From Drosophila miranda (lineage: Eukaryota; Arthropoda; Insecta; Diptera; Drosophilidae), in NCBI RefSeq assembly GCF_003369915.1, contig NC_046676.1, positions 12,320,001 to 12,384,000 on the forward strand: a DNA stretch of 64,000 nucleotides. The letters run 5' to 3'. The position numbers and the translations under genes were made by a program. The notes under the pieces are model-generated. The model searched no databases. It saw nothing but the letters and a program-made list of their open reading frames with translations, and was not told the origin of the DNA. Shown here piece after piece: positions 1 to 14,405 of this stretch; position 1 is the stretch's first letter; the number at the start of each line of letters is the position of its first letter.

Positions 1-1856
1 GTGCAAATGTTGTGCCCGTTCCCTGGTGGATGTTGGATTGCCTAGACCCTAGACCTGGAACAGAACCAAAACTAAAACCAAAAACAAAACCAAACCAGGA
101 CCAGGTTCAGGGTCCCCCGTACCGTCCACCGGCAATTGTTATGCTGTGGCCGTCTATGTGTCTTGGTCTTGCCTGGAAGCAATTTAGCCGCGATCATGCA
201 TGAATCTTGATTAGATATTCAACGAGAAATAATTTGAAAATGATGACAGTTGGCGATAGGCGCAGGCACAGGCAAAGGCAAAGGCACAGACACAACAGCC
301 CCAGCAACAGAGCTCTCTACTAACCGAAGCCAAAGGAGAACGAACGAGAATGGAAATGGTTTGTGGAGCCAGAAGATCTCAAAGGAGATCACTCTACTAT
401 ATAGGTGAGACTGCGGATGACCGAGTTTCCCTACTGATTACCAATCAAAAGACCTAAAACTATTCGCTGACTCTGGCTTTACGGGCGGTCTTGCCAGTCA
501 GTCATTCAGTCACATCGTGCGAGATTCTCTCCAATTGATAGGCCCAAAAACCTGAAGGACTGATGGAGGTACTACTCTCGTGGTTCGTCAGCGAAGAGAA
601 TATATGTATTGCTGGGGGGAACCAGAACAGAACCAAAGTGCAGTCCCCACAGTGATGTGATCGATGGCAGCCTGCGACGTGGACGTGGACGTAGACGTGG
701 CCAACAAGGCCATCAGAAACGTTTCAATTCATTAGGCTGGCGACGAGTCTATTAAGAGAACGACTGGCTCTCGGACCTCGTTACGGTTTGGTTCGGTTCG
801 CTACAGGCCGTGTAACAATCACAAATTATGGGTTTGTAGGGAAAATGATCTTGTAGATTTAACACTGATAGCCAGTGCCAGGCCAAACAGGTTCCATTTT
901 TCTACTTGTCCGGCATTCTTGGGGCCAGCAACAGCGGCAGCGGCAGAATGATTGATGGCAATTTTGACGAGTGCAACTGGCTGCTGCAGCTTCCACTTTG
1001 AACGGGCAGAGAGACACTACCAGTCAAAGAAACTCGTCTCGGCTGCTCGGCTCTTCTTGTAATGTAATTTACACCCTGGAGTCCATCGTTTGGCTGCCGT
1101 TGGCTCGACTCTAAAGTGTCCATGTCCAGGTCTTTGTCTCTTCGTTGCGGTTGCTGTCCATTTCTGGCTGCAACACGCTTGCTGCACATTTCAAATTCTT
1201 TTGGCAGTCGGTCGTCGGCCGGTCGAGGGCAGCCCTTACACGACACAATTGTCAACAAGCGCGAACAAATTTCAGCACGAAAACAAGAAATGAAGCCAAG
1301 ATCTCGCAAGCCAAAGCATTGGATGCTCTTTCCATGGGATATACGGGGCCGATTTTGGTATAATTTAAAAGGATTGCGGAAGGCAATGATACAATAAACG
1401 GATCAAGAAGCCTACAGTGGATTTCTTGCAGATTTCGGTTAAATATGAGTTGGTTTTACATTAACAGAACCGCTATTTCCCTTCGAGGGATCTGTTAGAG
1501 TAATCCAGATCTAAAAGGTTACGGGCGAAGCTGCTGGCCAGAGATAAAATGCCCTCTAAAAGGGTATGATAACAGCAACAATGACGACCGGTTCTGGGTT
1601 GATCTTCAACAGAAATTTCGGCTTCGGTGGGCGGCCAAAATGAAGAAATTGCAGGCAGTAAAGCTACGGCAAACGGCAACAGCAACAAGCAACAAGCAGC
1701 AAGCAACAGCAACATGTGACACAGAAGAGGTACAGGGAGCGGGAGACAGTTGGATCTGGGTATAACTGAAGCCTCCTCCGACGTTAAAGCCCTCTTCCGG
1801 GTTCGTGATTTTCGTTTGGTCCTCCTCCAGTTGCTGTTGTTGCTGTCAGTGGCTGT

Positions 1857-1857
<1 letters not shown>

Positions 1858-1888
<31 letters not shown>
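1858..1888. repeat. (CTG)n microsatellite
   Basis: About ten uninterrupted GCT/CTG triplets. It lies in a non-coding region; the open frames through it are simple poly-Ala, poly-Leu or poly-Gln artefacts. Confidence 0.9.
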
Positions 1889-1889
<1 letters not shown>

Positions 1890-4800
1890 GGTTGTGACTC
1901 CAATTGTGGCAGTTGTTGCAGTTGTCATTGTTTTCCACACATTTCATGGCCATAAAATATCGACGGGGGATGCGGAAATATTGGAAAATTAATTTCAATC
2001 GTTTGTTAATCGAAAGATAACTCTATGAGGCTAGTTGTTCCTTCAGCCACAGATACAGCCACAGCCACAGCCATTGCCATTGCCAATGGCTTCTCTTGCC
2101 TGTACTGACAATTTAATTTGGCCCGAATGGAGAGGAAGTTTGGCTGTGGACCAGGTCCAGGGCAACTGAACGTGACTGCCAATTGACTTCCACACAATTT
2201 CGCTCTGGCACGCAAATATCGTGAGTCTGTGGGCTACCTTCAGCGCTCCTTCACATCACCCCTCTTACGGGCCTCACCTCCCCAAAAATGGTCACAAAAA
2301 GCAAAAAACGAAAGTTTACATCGCGAGAGAGGGATGGGATCTCCAGACCCTGGTCCCCTGTCCCCGATCCCCAGTCGGATTCGTGTTCCTCTCTGGCGGT
2401 TACAACGTTTTGGGATGCCAAAATCAGCCAGAAGAAACAAACCGAATGGAAGTTGACATTTTTACGGCCATGTTTTGTCGTGTTGTATTACTTTTTTCTG
2501 GGTCTAGACCAGTCTCCATCCAGCGGTAGATGGCATACTCGTATATGGTCCAGAGACCAGAGATGACCAAAGACCGAGTCTGAAGTTGGAGATCTGTTGA
2601 ATAGCTCTAATTAGAATTGCTGCTCGGCTCGTCGTGCTCCCTGCGGTTCGGTGTTTTCAAATCAGCAATTCCATTCTGCTTCCACTTCTCCGCTTCTCTC
2701 CTGTTCTTCGCATAATTCCATTTCATCCAGTTAATGATTAATGATGCTGGCGGCCGCATATAGTGGGGTTCATTATACACGTACTGTCATCGCCTCATTC
2801 AATTAGAAATCCAGAGAAATAACTGGAACTACTTTGCTGTCAATCATTTGACGGAGTGTCAGATGGTGGAAACGGTAAAGAACTTTGAGGAGAATAATGA
2901 TCGAAGAAGAAGAACTACACAGCAAACAATCCTTTGATATATCAAGAGAGTCTAAGAGAAAAAGAAGCGTTCCCCACTGACAATGACTTGATCTCTACAT
3001 ACTTGTATTGAATAAGATCTAAGATCTGGGTAGTTCCCATATCACGGGGTTAGCTATTACAACAGCCAGGACATGCATATTAACCATTTAATGATCCTTA
3101 AGGTTCACATTGAAATAATTCACAGATCCCACCAAAAAGGAAATTTCTCTTCACACCAAAGAGACACAGCACAGACACCAAGAAAGGGGAATTCTCACTG
3201 AGTCGTAGGTCCCATAGCAGAGTCCCCGGATCGGCTGTTGCTGTCGTGTAGTATCTGCTAAGTTGCCTCCGACTCTGCCTCCGACTGTTCCTCTTACTGT
3301 TCGTTTTCCCCTATTTTTGTTTTGTTTTTATGGCTGCTTATGCAAATGCAAATGCGAGTCCGGACTGCGACTGTGACTGAAACTTCGACTGCGACTTGGA
3401 GTGTGCGTAAACGTTTGCGCCTTTTGTTCACATGGATGGGATGGGATTCCAAAAGCGTTGCGCTGCCGTCATGTCCAGTAATTAGCATAGCACAGAGCCA
3501 GAGCCAAAGTCAGAGTCGGAGACGGAGACGGGTATCTTTCTTTAGTACGAGTAGTTGTTTCTGTTTACGGTGCCTCTGCCTCTGCCTCCGCCTCTGAAGC
3601 TTGACAACTGCGGCACTTTGTTTGTCCTCTCCTCCGGCACCGCGTGGGCTGTGTCGGCCTACAGTTGCGCCTCTCGCTCATCAAATAAACTCGCAGTCGG
3701 CGGGGCATTGCATTTGTGAAAAGCCAAAGTCTGAGTTACTCTGCGTTAAACTTGTTTGACTTTTACGAGCCCACTAGTCGAGCTGCGAAATTAACCCTTA
3801 ATCCAATGTTGATTTCTGTGAAAAGTGCGCTGAGACTTTTGATACATATATCATTTTTTTACTTATGGGAGCTGAATCAGCCGATATTATATAGAGCCGG
3901 AATATATCGGAATCGACATTAGATTTTTACGCTGAATCAGCATCGATGGAGCCATGACACTGGTACAATCTAATTTGGGGGTGGGAGCGCTTTCTGAATT
4001 TGAGAGCAGTCCAATAAACAACTACACCCTAGTGGCGAGACTATAGTCACGCAAGCGACATGTAATTTGTTTTTGCATCTTCTTGAGTCGCTTATCGAAG
4101 AATATATCGGAATAATAGAAGCAGTGGGTAACAAGAACAAGCCATAAAAGAATTTATTTATTTTATTTATTAAATTTAAGGCTAATATAAAATAATACAA
4201 GAATTTAAATAGTTGCTGTACAACGATTTCAAGACAATTTTTGAATTGTCAAAAGACTCTTGAATCAGTAACAGATTGAAAGTGCTTAAGTGGAAATTTC
4301 AAGGAGGCTGCCACAGTAACTCTTTTCTAAAATAAATTTATATGGAGCTTATAGAATTTTTAACAAATCATAACCGTAAGGACCTTCCTTTTCACTGACG
4401 ACCGATCTTACTAAAATATTTTGTATGATTCAAATTTTCCCTAAACCCAATTTCTTGAGAGTTAGAGCCAAAAAATTATCCACTGTGGTGGGGTGTCTGA
4501 TGCGCCGACAGTGGAGAATTTCAGCTAGCGCAATTCGCCATGTTTTCTGTGGGCTCATTTCTGTTTTTATGGCCAAAAGACACACACAAACACACACACA
4601 CAAACAGAGCAACTGCCACAAACAACAGCCAGAAACGACAAAAGTCCACAGCAATCGGCTGGCATTTACAACATGCCTACAACGTGGTAATGGTAATGGC
4701 AGTATAACCACTGCATCGCTGCACCGCTGCACCACTGCAACGCCGGAGCAAGGCAGCGGCTGTGCTGGTGGTGGTGGCGGCATCTTGGTCCCGTCTTGGA

Positions 4801-5903
4801 ATACCAAATTTTATAGCGGTACACTGTTAAATATTTTGTGGCACTGGCACTGGCACCGCGCAACAGGCAACGAGCCACAGCCAGAACTGGCTACGTGCGG
4901 GGGCGGAGGTTTGTTTTTATAGCCGCCCAGCCGCCCAATCGGCCCTGCTCCCCACCCCCACTGCCGCCTTCCACCCGCCCGCGTGCGCGTGTGTGCCCAC
5001 CGGTTTGATCTTGGGCATTCATTCCGCATGCGGCACTATAATTTATAACAACTGCTGAAGGCGCTCGCCGAATGTGCGACTCCAGCTCCAGCCGCAGCTC
5101 CGTCTCTGTCCCCGACTCTGCTCGGAGCCCGGCTCCGATCCGACTCCACACTGCTCCGCATACGCGCTGCGTTCATCCTTTGTGGCCAGAAATTGCAGCG
5201 CATTGTTTGGCTTTGCCTTTTGTATACCCTACAATGGGTGGGTTAGAATGGGACTTGTGGAGAGCCTGAGGTCTCCATTTTCAAGAAGATTCGAGCACCT
5301 GAAACTGTCTCCTCTTCAATCTGTGCTAGCAGCTACTATGATCAAAGTTCTCACATCTTGAAGATTAATGTATGATCAAGTATTCGGTACTAGGAACCAT
5401 TTAGCAATGGAATACTCTACTTCGAATAGCCATCATATAGTTTTCCATAGAGTATTCATCCTTCGCTATGGACTAATCCCTCCACGATGCTGTGGAGTTG
5501 GAGTGGCAGGCACGCCTCTATCTGCAATGTGCGATCTATTGCGACGGGCGCTTTCCTTTGAGCGGCGGGCCTGGAACTGGCTGGGATTGGATGGCATGGC
5601 ACGGCCTGGCTGGCTGGCTTGGCTTGGCTGGAGCACACGGTATGCTGTGACTGGGTTTGGGATCATCTAATGGCTGGCGGACGGACGCAGCTCCATTTCA
5701 CCTAAGATTGATAGCAGTTGACGTCGCTGCAGCTCTCTTTGGCTTGCTATTGGGTGCACAAGGCGATGGAGTCTGACAAAAGAACTTTTATGATTCGGCC
5801 AGGTGAAATATTTATATATATATAGTTTGGCATTCATCGGTCGGGCTCGGAGGTTCCCTCCCCCCTTCTCTCTGATGGGATCTGAATAGATTTCCGCAGA
5901 GAG

Positions 5904-5953
5904 CTCTCTCTCTCTCTCTCTCTCTGTGTGTATGTGTGTGTGTGTGTGTCTCT
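5904..5953. repeat. Compound (CT)n(GT)n microsatellite
   Basis: A CT run of about 11 copies passes directly into a GT run broken by one TATG, then a short CT tail. It is purely dinucleotide and likely length-polymorphic. The CT half could also bind GAGA factor. Confidence 0.9.
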
Positions 5954-8900
5954 GCCTTGATTTATAGGAAGCGATTGCACATTTTGCAAATTACGATGTC
6001 TCAGCAGCTCAGAATAATCCATTCGTTGTTCGTTATTATTATTAATACCTGAATGAAGCCACCAGCAACATCATCATCCGGCTGGCACCGGCTGCTCCTT
6101 GGACTCCTCTCAGTCCCCTTTCCGTTGATTGAATCTTTTATGTGTGGATTTAAGAGCCAACCGGGGGCAGGGGCAGGAGCAGCAGCAGGAGCAGGAGCAG
6201 GAGTAGCAGCACCAGGAGTCAGACAGGCAGAGTTGAAATTAAATATTTATTAAATCGACAGCAGCCACACACACAAGCTGCCACAATAGCATATAAATCA
6301 GCTTAAAAACTATTCAATGAATATTCCAATCAATAGACAGACCCACAATGTGCTTGGGATTGGGGATGGGGATGGGAGCGCTCGGAAGCTTTAGAACATC
6401 TCTGACCTCCCCTACCAACGGAGGAGCGGAGCCGCAGGAGGAAATTAAAATGCTGGGCAAATGAGATGGCTATGAAATTGAAATAGATTAGTGAACACGG
6501 CATTTCCAAGCTACTGCACACACAACTCCACTGTGTGTGGCTCCTCCCTCGTAGGATTCCCCTGTGGCTCAAGTCCTCTGCGAAGGTCTTTTCTGTGGCT
6601 GCAACCTTTCAACTCCTCCCGAGAATCTATGGCAGCAATTATGTCCTTTTCTTGTGCTTGTGCATAGGGACAACTGACGAGAGAGGCCAGGGCCAAAGAC
6701 AGGGCCAGTACTGGCCGGTCGGTCCAAGTCATTGTCCTCAGGTTACACTGACCAATTTCAAAGAGTACACGTACAAATTGAGGTGCATTCCCCCTCCCCA
6801 CAGCAGCTGTCTGTCAGTCAGTGGGGGCCCCCTATAACCCTCTAAAACAGAGCCAGTGCAGTGCCTCCCAGAGTTAGTTTAATTAATTCAGCATCGACGG
6901 CTGTAAACATGGTTGGGCAACAGAGTCTACACTTTGACAGTTTACTCGAAAGAGGTGTAGGCACTTGTCGTCAGTCAGAGCCAGCCACAGCAACAGCAAC
7001 AGCCACAGCCCCATCTGTGGATCCATCTGTATCTCCATCTCCTCCATCTTTCGCCTGACTATTAACAAAATCACACACAAAACTAAGAGAACTTTAACCC
7101 TTGACTTGGATGAAGAGGCAGCTTGAGTCTCAGCCTCAGCCGACGCTCTGGCTGGCTGCTGTGAGAGTCGGAGTCAGAGCCGGAGTTGCCTTCAATTAGC
7201 ACTTTGGACACACATATTAGTGGGGGAAAAAACAGTTACTCTAATTTTTAATGACATCTTCTTGTTTTTGGGATGTAAAATGGCGCAAAGAGAGAGAGTT
7301 GGATGTGGCAAGAGATAGACGTCTGGTCTGTAAGCGCCATAAAAGATCTTCGAAAGAAAAACTAATTACACAAGTCGTAAAATCCTAACCGACCAAAAAG
7401 CCAAGCCGAATGCGATGTTCAGACAGCCCCGGACTCTACAGAGACCCAACAGATCTGACAGAACTGACTCATACTGCGACTGTATACATATATGCACACG
7501 GGAATTATCAGTTTTGATATACTATACATGATTATATACATTTCATTTGTACGAAAAAACCAAAACAAAGGCGAATAAAGTTCGCTATTATCAGTTTTAT
7601 AAATTTAAAATTTCATCTGCCACAAGCAATCGAATCCTCCCTCCTTCCAGCGATTCTCAATCAACGATAAAGATAGTCCAGGGCTCATATTATTTTTAGA
7701 CCGGCTAATATTGATCATCTTCCAGCAGGGCTTGATTGATCGCCAAGGATAGTAAAAGAGCCCGAGACCCAGACCAGCACAGACCCAAGCGCTGCCATGA
7801 TCTTCGATTCGTTGGGATCGATGCATTGACCAAAGAAATAAATTGTTGCTACACGTATAAGACATCGTGTACGACAAGTTAAGACAACGATCTGCTCGCC
7901 TCTGCAGAACCATCGACCGATCCACCGATCCAACGATCCACCGATCCGCATCATGTGGCGTTGCTCGCTGCAGGACCCACAGACTGCAGACTGCAGGCGG
8001 CAGACGGCGGATCCTCCTTCTGCGGCCTTCGGTTGCGTGGACACTATTGCGCAGTGTCTATATCATTAATTAATTTAATCACTCGAACATGATTTCGCTG
8101 TGCCAACGCTCTCTGTGCTTTCTGCCAACTCTTTCGACTAAAGTTATTAATTTCGAGGCACTTGGGAAAGAAAATCGCCGCAGATAAGATGGGAAAGCCC
8201 CCGGCCGGGGGCAGCCAGCGATTGCTGCCTCCCCTGCTGAATGGGTATTCATCAGAATATAGAATATAGATTTCTGATATGCACATATTTCTAAAGAATA
8301 ATCATTTTCTTATCAGTTCGCCGCGCTGCTCGGATCTGTTCAGTTCTGTTCAGATCAGTTCTGTTCGGTTCCTCAAGCAGCACATAAATTTTAACGATCT
8401 CCGAGCATTCCTCCGTGCGATAAGAAGGATGACTTTTTTAGACGCGCTACAGAGCAGAGTGTTTTCGAAATCAGATCATAGAATGGACAAGAACAAGGAC
8501 GGCAATAGACTCTCAACTCACTTTCGTTTTAGTTGCTATATTGGGAGGAAGGGGTCTGTGGCCATTTCTGGGGGATGGTGTTCTATGGGAAGAGTGTGTT
8601 ATCTTTTAAAGAACTTACACTGAATCGTAATCGTTCACTGCACTTGGAATTCGGATCTTGCGTTGATATTTTTTTCTCAAATTGTTAATATTCCCACACA
8701 ATATTCACTTGGCCGTCGGCTACTTTTGGCTTTTGTTTTTAGAGTGGAATTATTTTTGTGTTATTTAATTTCTCCTTTTTTTTTTGTTGTGCGTGTTTTA
8801 TTGTAGTTTTCTCATAAATACACTCTCGAGATATCTTTTTCTAAAGGGGAACACACACCAAAAACTGCACTGAAAATAGCGCGAAGCGGTACGCGCTGTA

Positions 8901-11900
8901 CGTCGTTCCCCTGAAAAACCGGACTTGAGAATGAGACTGAAACTGAGATGGGGTCTGAGCCCGAGTCCAAGTCGAAGTCGAAGACTCGAGTGGACGGGCG
9001 TCGTCAGAGGCGAAACAGAGGAGAGCAGCGCCAGCGCCGGGGCCTTAGGACAGCCTGTTGAGGCGAGACAGAGAGCGCATGATTTGCTGCCGGCCACCTA
9101 ATTGGACCCCGTTGCGACGCTGCAGCGATGCGACGACGACGATGTGGTCTCGTGTCGTGGTTGCCACATCGTGTTTTTCGCTTTGGCTTCGGCTTCGGCT
9201 CTTTTGAGTTTGTTTTGGGGCCCGCATTCTCTGGCAACTCCTTGGGGCCCCGCAGGGCCCCAGCACCAGGCGGTGCGACCGAGATGGCGAATGAAGCAAC
9301 ACGTGTTCTTATCAGTTGAGTGGAGGAGTCGAGTCAACCCCACTTGAGTGGAGTGCAAGTGCGAAGCAGTCCGAGTCGAGTCTCGAGTGGGGATTGAGTG
9401 AAAGCCGTCTGATGATTATTTGATTTTAGTTTAATTCTATTACATGCAGGTCCACTGTTGCTCGTGTCCCCGTTTGTTGTTGCAGCTGGTGGTCACTCGC
9501 CTCCGTTGGCTGGACTCGGTTGCTCCTCTAATTGGTCAGTGGCCAGCGTTTTATGTACAACAAATGCAGCTAGTGCTTGCCCCTATCTTGAGTGCCACTC
9601 ATATGCTGGACACTTGAGGGTCTCTATAGAAATAGTGGATAAAAAGGGACATAGGGTGTTCAGATGGCGCTAGTTTTAAGGGTTACTATCTCTGAAATAT
9701 ATCAAATTAGTGCGAATTATTGATGAAATCATTTTGGTTAACCATTCTGAAACTACTTATAATGAAATATGACAATTCAGTAATCAATTAGTTATTCTTT
9801 TACTGCATTTCAGGAAGATATTCTTATATGGTTTTATTAACTCGAACATTTGATAGTTCATGAAAATCATGAAGTTTCTTAAAGTGTTTTCTTGGTTTCC
9901 CTAACTGGATTACACTAATAGGATCTCGGAATAGTACGCATCAAACTGGAGCAATCCTTTACCCGGAATCTCTAACTGGCTCTCTCTGCCGTTCTATCAA
10001 TTTCCCACAAATTGCAACCTCCCATCCGGTTTCCCCACCATCCCTCCCCCTGCAAGCACAAAAGCCATTACGCACCGCTGTGAGATTGTAATCTAAGCTC
10101 TCGTTATTGGAGCAGGCAGGGATTTAATTAGACAAATGTCCCCCAATTTGTAATGTCATTTTTCTTGGCAGTTGCGGAAAATCCGAATGTAAAACTTTTT
10201 GGTGTTGAAAATGCAAAAGGTGAACCGAAGGAGCCACACAAAGAGTGATGGTGGGTTGGAGGCGGTAGTGGGGTAAGCTGAGGGATGCTGCGATGCCCCC
10301 AAGTAAGAAGAAAATATGTCTAATTTTGCAGCATGTGGACACTGGTCATTATTTTGGCCAGGGAGGTGGACAGGGGGCGGGGATGAACGTTTGCAGGTAC
10401 AAGAGATGTTTGCCAAACCCGACTATCTTTCTCTCTCTTTCGAACGCTCTATAGCTCTCTCTCTCTCTCACACTGCTTGTGTGTGTGAGCCAGCATGCGG
10501 TCTCTTGGCGTCCAAGCGACGACAAAAAATGAGATTTGCTGACCGGTGGTCATTAAAGCACATTTACAATGAGCAAAGCCATGTTGGCTTGTGGCTAACA
10601 TGGTCTCTCCTCCTCCTCCTCCTCCACCTCCCCCCTCTGAGAATCCCCCCATCCAGCAGCTGGTCCATGGTCCATGCAAAATGACCAGAGACAAGCGATC
10701 AAATCGATGCCGAAATTAATTTATCTTGGCAACGGCTACCAAAATTTGACAAATTGCAAATGTATTTGAAATTGACTGCACGCTGTTATATCAAATGGAG
10801 AGTTTAGGAGAGTCGGCTGACAGGGGGGAGGGTTGCGATTAGGGGGTTGGGTAAGCCAATCGATAGATAGATAGATAGTTTATTAAATCCCCACTTGGCT
10901 TTCGAAATAAATGAACTGCATTCACTGGAACACTTTAAACGAGCGGTGGGCAGGCTTCTGGAATTTGGGAGCACTCCAACAACAGTAAACTCTAATCAGT
11001 GAAACCGCGAGTCGGGCATCAATCAATACGTACTATTCCCGTGGTTGAAAGAGGTTTCCTAGATACTTTTACGTATTACTTCCTTTGATAAACCCCACTC
11101 TAAAGAACTTGCTTTAGTCTCTGTTCTTCTACATATCATATCATATACCGTTCTAGGTTGTATACCACTTGTAAGCTCACAAATCTAAGAGGGGAAGTTC
11201 CTTGATCGAAGGGAGACCCAGTCAATTAATCTTATCATGTTTTGTGAACTCTGTAAGATTTCCATAGCAATTGTCTAGGCCGAGGCCTGAGCAAACCCAA
11301 CCCCATGGCACCCTATCCATCCATCGCTGCTTCCAGTTGATTGCACTAATTGGCAATGAGCGTGACGATCGCCAGCGATGGACAGAGGTCGGGTTGCGGG
11401 AGCGGGTGCTGGATGCGACAAGATTTTCATTCATAAAACATTCGCCGAATGGACCGGAAGTTCTTATTGGATTGCAAATTATGATACACTTGAGGAAAGG
11501 GTAACGTGAATAAGAGATCGGTGGGGATGGAAGCCTATTGATTGATCCATTCTAAAAACCATAACTTTTAATGTTTAGAATAGTATTTCTACTCTTTCCA
11601 TTCCATTACTGATTCTTTTCACTGTTCCTAAACGATCAGGAAGTGTTCTCCCCTAAAGATCATCGTATTTGTTGAAAGTGTATCGCATCTTCGAGTTTCA
11701 GAAGACACTTCCCTTTTCTGTTCCTATAAACAGCCATTGCTCGAGTTCAAAAGTGTTAATTAAAGCAAAAAGCCTTAATTATAGTTGTTTGTTGTTTGCT
11801 TTTCTTCGTCACAGGGGAAGTATTTCCGTTTGGTGCACAGCTGCCTCGTGATTCCACAGCCACTACTGCTAGTTCTGGGGCTGTTTCTGTTTCTGTTATG

Positions 11901-14156
11901 GATCCCGTTCAGGTACGGTTCGGTTTGGATCGGATCGGATCGGCTTCCCCTGGCCACCAGATCAGAGTTCAAATGCAGGCAAAAATATGTAAATGCAGGG
12001 CGCTTGCGTGGAGCGATAAAAAACAAATGGAAAAGGGAACCCACCGCTAACCGATTTCAACTTCAATTTCGAGCTCAGTCATAAACTTGCCAGCAGATTG
12101 GGAGGGTTCTTTCTGGCTGTGGCTCTGGCTCTGACTCTTGTGCTGGGACTGAGACTGAGACTGGGACTGGGGCTGGGAGCGAGACGGCGGGTCACGAGCT
12201 TGTCGGCCCAAGCTAAATGCTTGTTAAAGGGCGTGCTCGAAATTGTAGTTGGAGTTTCTGTTGTGTGTGGTTGTGGTTCGTGGCAACCACAGAAACAAAT
12301 CAGCCAGCGGAGAGGCATCCCAGCAATTGGCAAATTCGATTTGCAATTTTTACAAACGCTGCTGAAGCTGAAGCTGGAGCTGAAGCCGAGAGATGGAGCC
12401 TGAGATGTGGCTGCTGGGTTGAGTAAACAATTTAGAATGAAATGCAATCGGGAGTCAGAAAGTTGATTTGCAATTTCATGGCAGCAGCAATTTGCACCTC
12501 ATCATCATCATTATCCTGCTCGCAGTCTCTCTCGGGATCGCTTCTCGGGTGATGATCTTTCAATCGTTCAATCAGGCAGGCCCTGGCCACGGCCACAGCA
12601 GGTCAGGCCCGGAGCGGAGTGGTGCGGAGCGGAGCCAGGCACGTGCAGGTTGCAGGTTGCAGGTTACAGCCTCCAAGCCCCCGGGTAAGGCTAAAGATGT
12701 CCCAAATATTTCTCCCTCTCTCTATCGCCCGACAGAAACAAACTATTCGTATCATTTTGGGAATTTCGCTATCATGGCTGGATGTAGCTATGATGCAGCT
12801 GTGGCCAGGCAACCAGGAAGTGGCCGGTGGATCCAGCTCCTCCAGCAATAAGTTGCCCAAGCAATGAGAAAAATTTCGCTAGATAAATAATGCATATCTC
12901 ACGCACTCGCTCCCCGGACAAGAGCCAGACCCATACACAGACACAGACACAGGCCCAGTCCATACCACATCCACATCCACATCCACAGCTACAGCTACAG
13001 TTGCTGCCCCAGCCGTTTAATGAAGGCCTAGATCCGATCCCGGGCCATAATAAGCAATGGGGAACAATGAAATCTTTTGGCTCGGCGCAGGCCAATTTAT
13101 GCGATGGCTTTGCTTGACTATTGGGGCCTCTATCCTGCCTCCGCCAGCCCCCTCCTAGACCGGCTGCCTGCGTGTCGAGTCAAGTTTCGATTTGGCGCGA
13201 TGGCTGGGCTTAATTTAAGCCCTGGGCCTGGGCCCGGGCAAAGATTCATTAAGTTTTGATTTTGGTGCTTTTCTATTTACTTTTTCCCAAGATCAAGCGA
13301 GATTTACACCGAATGGCCTGGAGTCTCTGGCGGTTGCTTAGTAATGGTGCACTCTTCGGCCGCCTCCGAGTCCTACTTTTACTGCATCTCCTCCTGGCTG
13401 CTCTGTGGATTACCGTTTCTGATGCCGCTCTGATAGACACTGCAAAATTGGTTCATTAAATTCAACTGTTTGTTTGTTTTGTGGAGGCCCAGTGCCCCTG
13501 CTGCCACTACTGCAGATCCAGCTCTTGCTCTGCCCCAACTTCCGCTGCAGTTGCAACTCTCACCCACATCCCGAGTACAGGGGAAACTGGTTTGCTCAAC
13601 AGTAGCACGACTCGACTGTGACAGCCCTTCATCATCATAGGGGGCGATGGGCAGTTCCTAATTAGCAGTTCATGCAGCACAAATTACAGACACACACGGA
13701 ATGTGGGACCAATAATTCGATAATGTGCATGTCCACAGCTGTAAATTACAATATTTGCTTCCACTCATCACATCATAACATCCACCACACCAGAGACCGC
13801 CGCATGTGAATAAAGGGATTGGGATTCATTCCTATGCAGCTAGCCGGAATATCTCTTTTGCGGCTATTTAAAGATTATTTATTGCTTGCCAGCAGCTACC
13901 ACCCAACAATTCGTCTCGTTAGGCCATCATTAAAGATTCATAAATGGGTAATAAAAAAACAGTTGGAGAGCATGGCCAGGCCCGCTCTTTTTGTTGCTCG
14001 TTATAATTTGACTTTTAAGAGAAAAATACTTACATTTACATAGCACCAAAGGGTTAGCTGATTTGTACACACTAACTATTTGTTCACAATTTGTTGTTAA
14101 AGCTCATTTTTACCATGATTTTGGCTAATTTTTATTTGTTAGCTGCAATTTTGTTG

Positions 14157-14162
14157 TTTATT
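14157..14162 (-). terminator. Candidate poly(A) signal of the UBXN6 transcript
   Basis: AATAAA on the minus strand (TTTATT on plus), about 245 nt after the UBXN6 stop codon. A second AATAAA lies at 14131-14136. These are the first canonical hexamers found downstream of the two-ORF unit. Confidence 0.5.
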
Positions 14163-14405
14163 TTTGCACTTAGTGTGACTGTAAGCAACTCGGCTGAAAA
14201 TACCACAAAAAAATACTGGGAAGCCGAAAGATACCAAAAACAGCTGTTGGAATAAGTCTTGCAAGGGCGGTTCATTTGAAAGTGTGCCTATATTTGACTT
14301 TGAATAATACATTTGAAAGCAATAAATAACAAGAGCTTGATAAAGTATATAAGTTAGTGTAAAACTCAAAATCTGCCGCTTAATGATCAATTGAAGACGA
14401 TGTTT

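Larger units (their letters stand above)
1..14130. other. Long non-coding tract (intergenic or intronic)
   Basis: I find no coding region here that I can support. Open frames are short, most overlap in several phases, and none shows a recognisable domain or a chain of splice-compatible exons. The tract is rich in short-period repeats (CTG, CA/GT, CT and GGCTCTG-like runs) and GC-rich patches, as is usual in fly intergenic DNA. Such a long gene-poor stretch beside a developmental gene (edl) would fit an enhancer-bearing region, but I cannot identify individual enhancers by eye. A weak 48-codon signal-peptide-like frame at 13313-13459 is described as a finding. Confidence 0.6.

Noticed and set aside
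1473-1940. 155-codon minus-strand frame with poly-Ala/Leu
   Set aside because: It is driven by the CTG repeat at 1858-1888 and overlaps other equally long frames; no family features and no splice context.
4425-4922. 165-codon plus-strand frame
   Set aside because: Composition follows CA repeats and GGTGGTGGC runs, and a frame of similar length exists on the other strand; no conserved motif.
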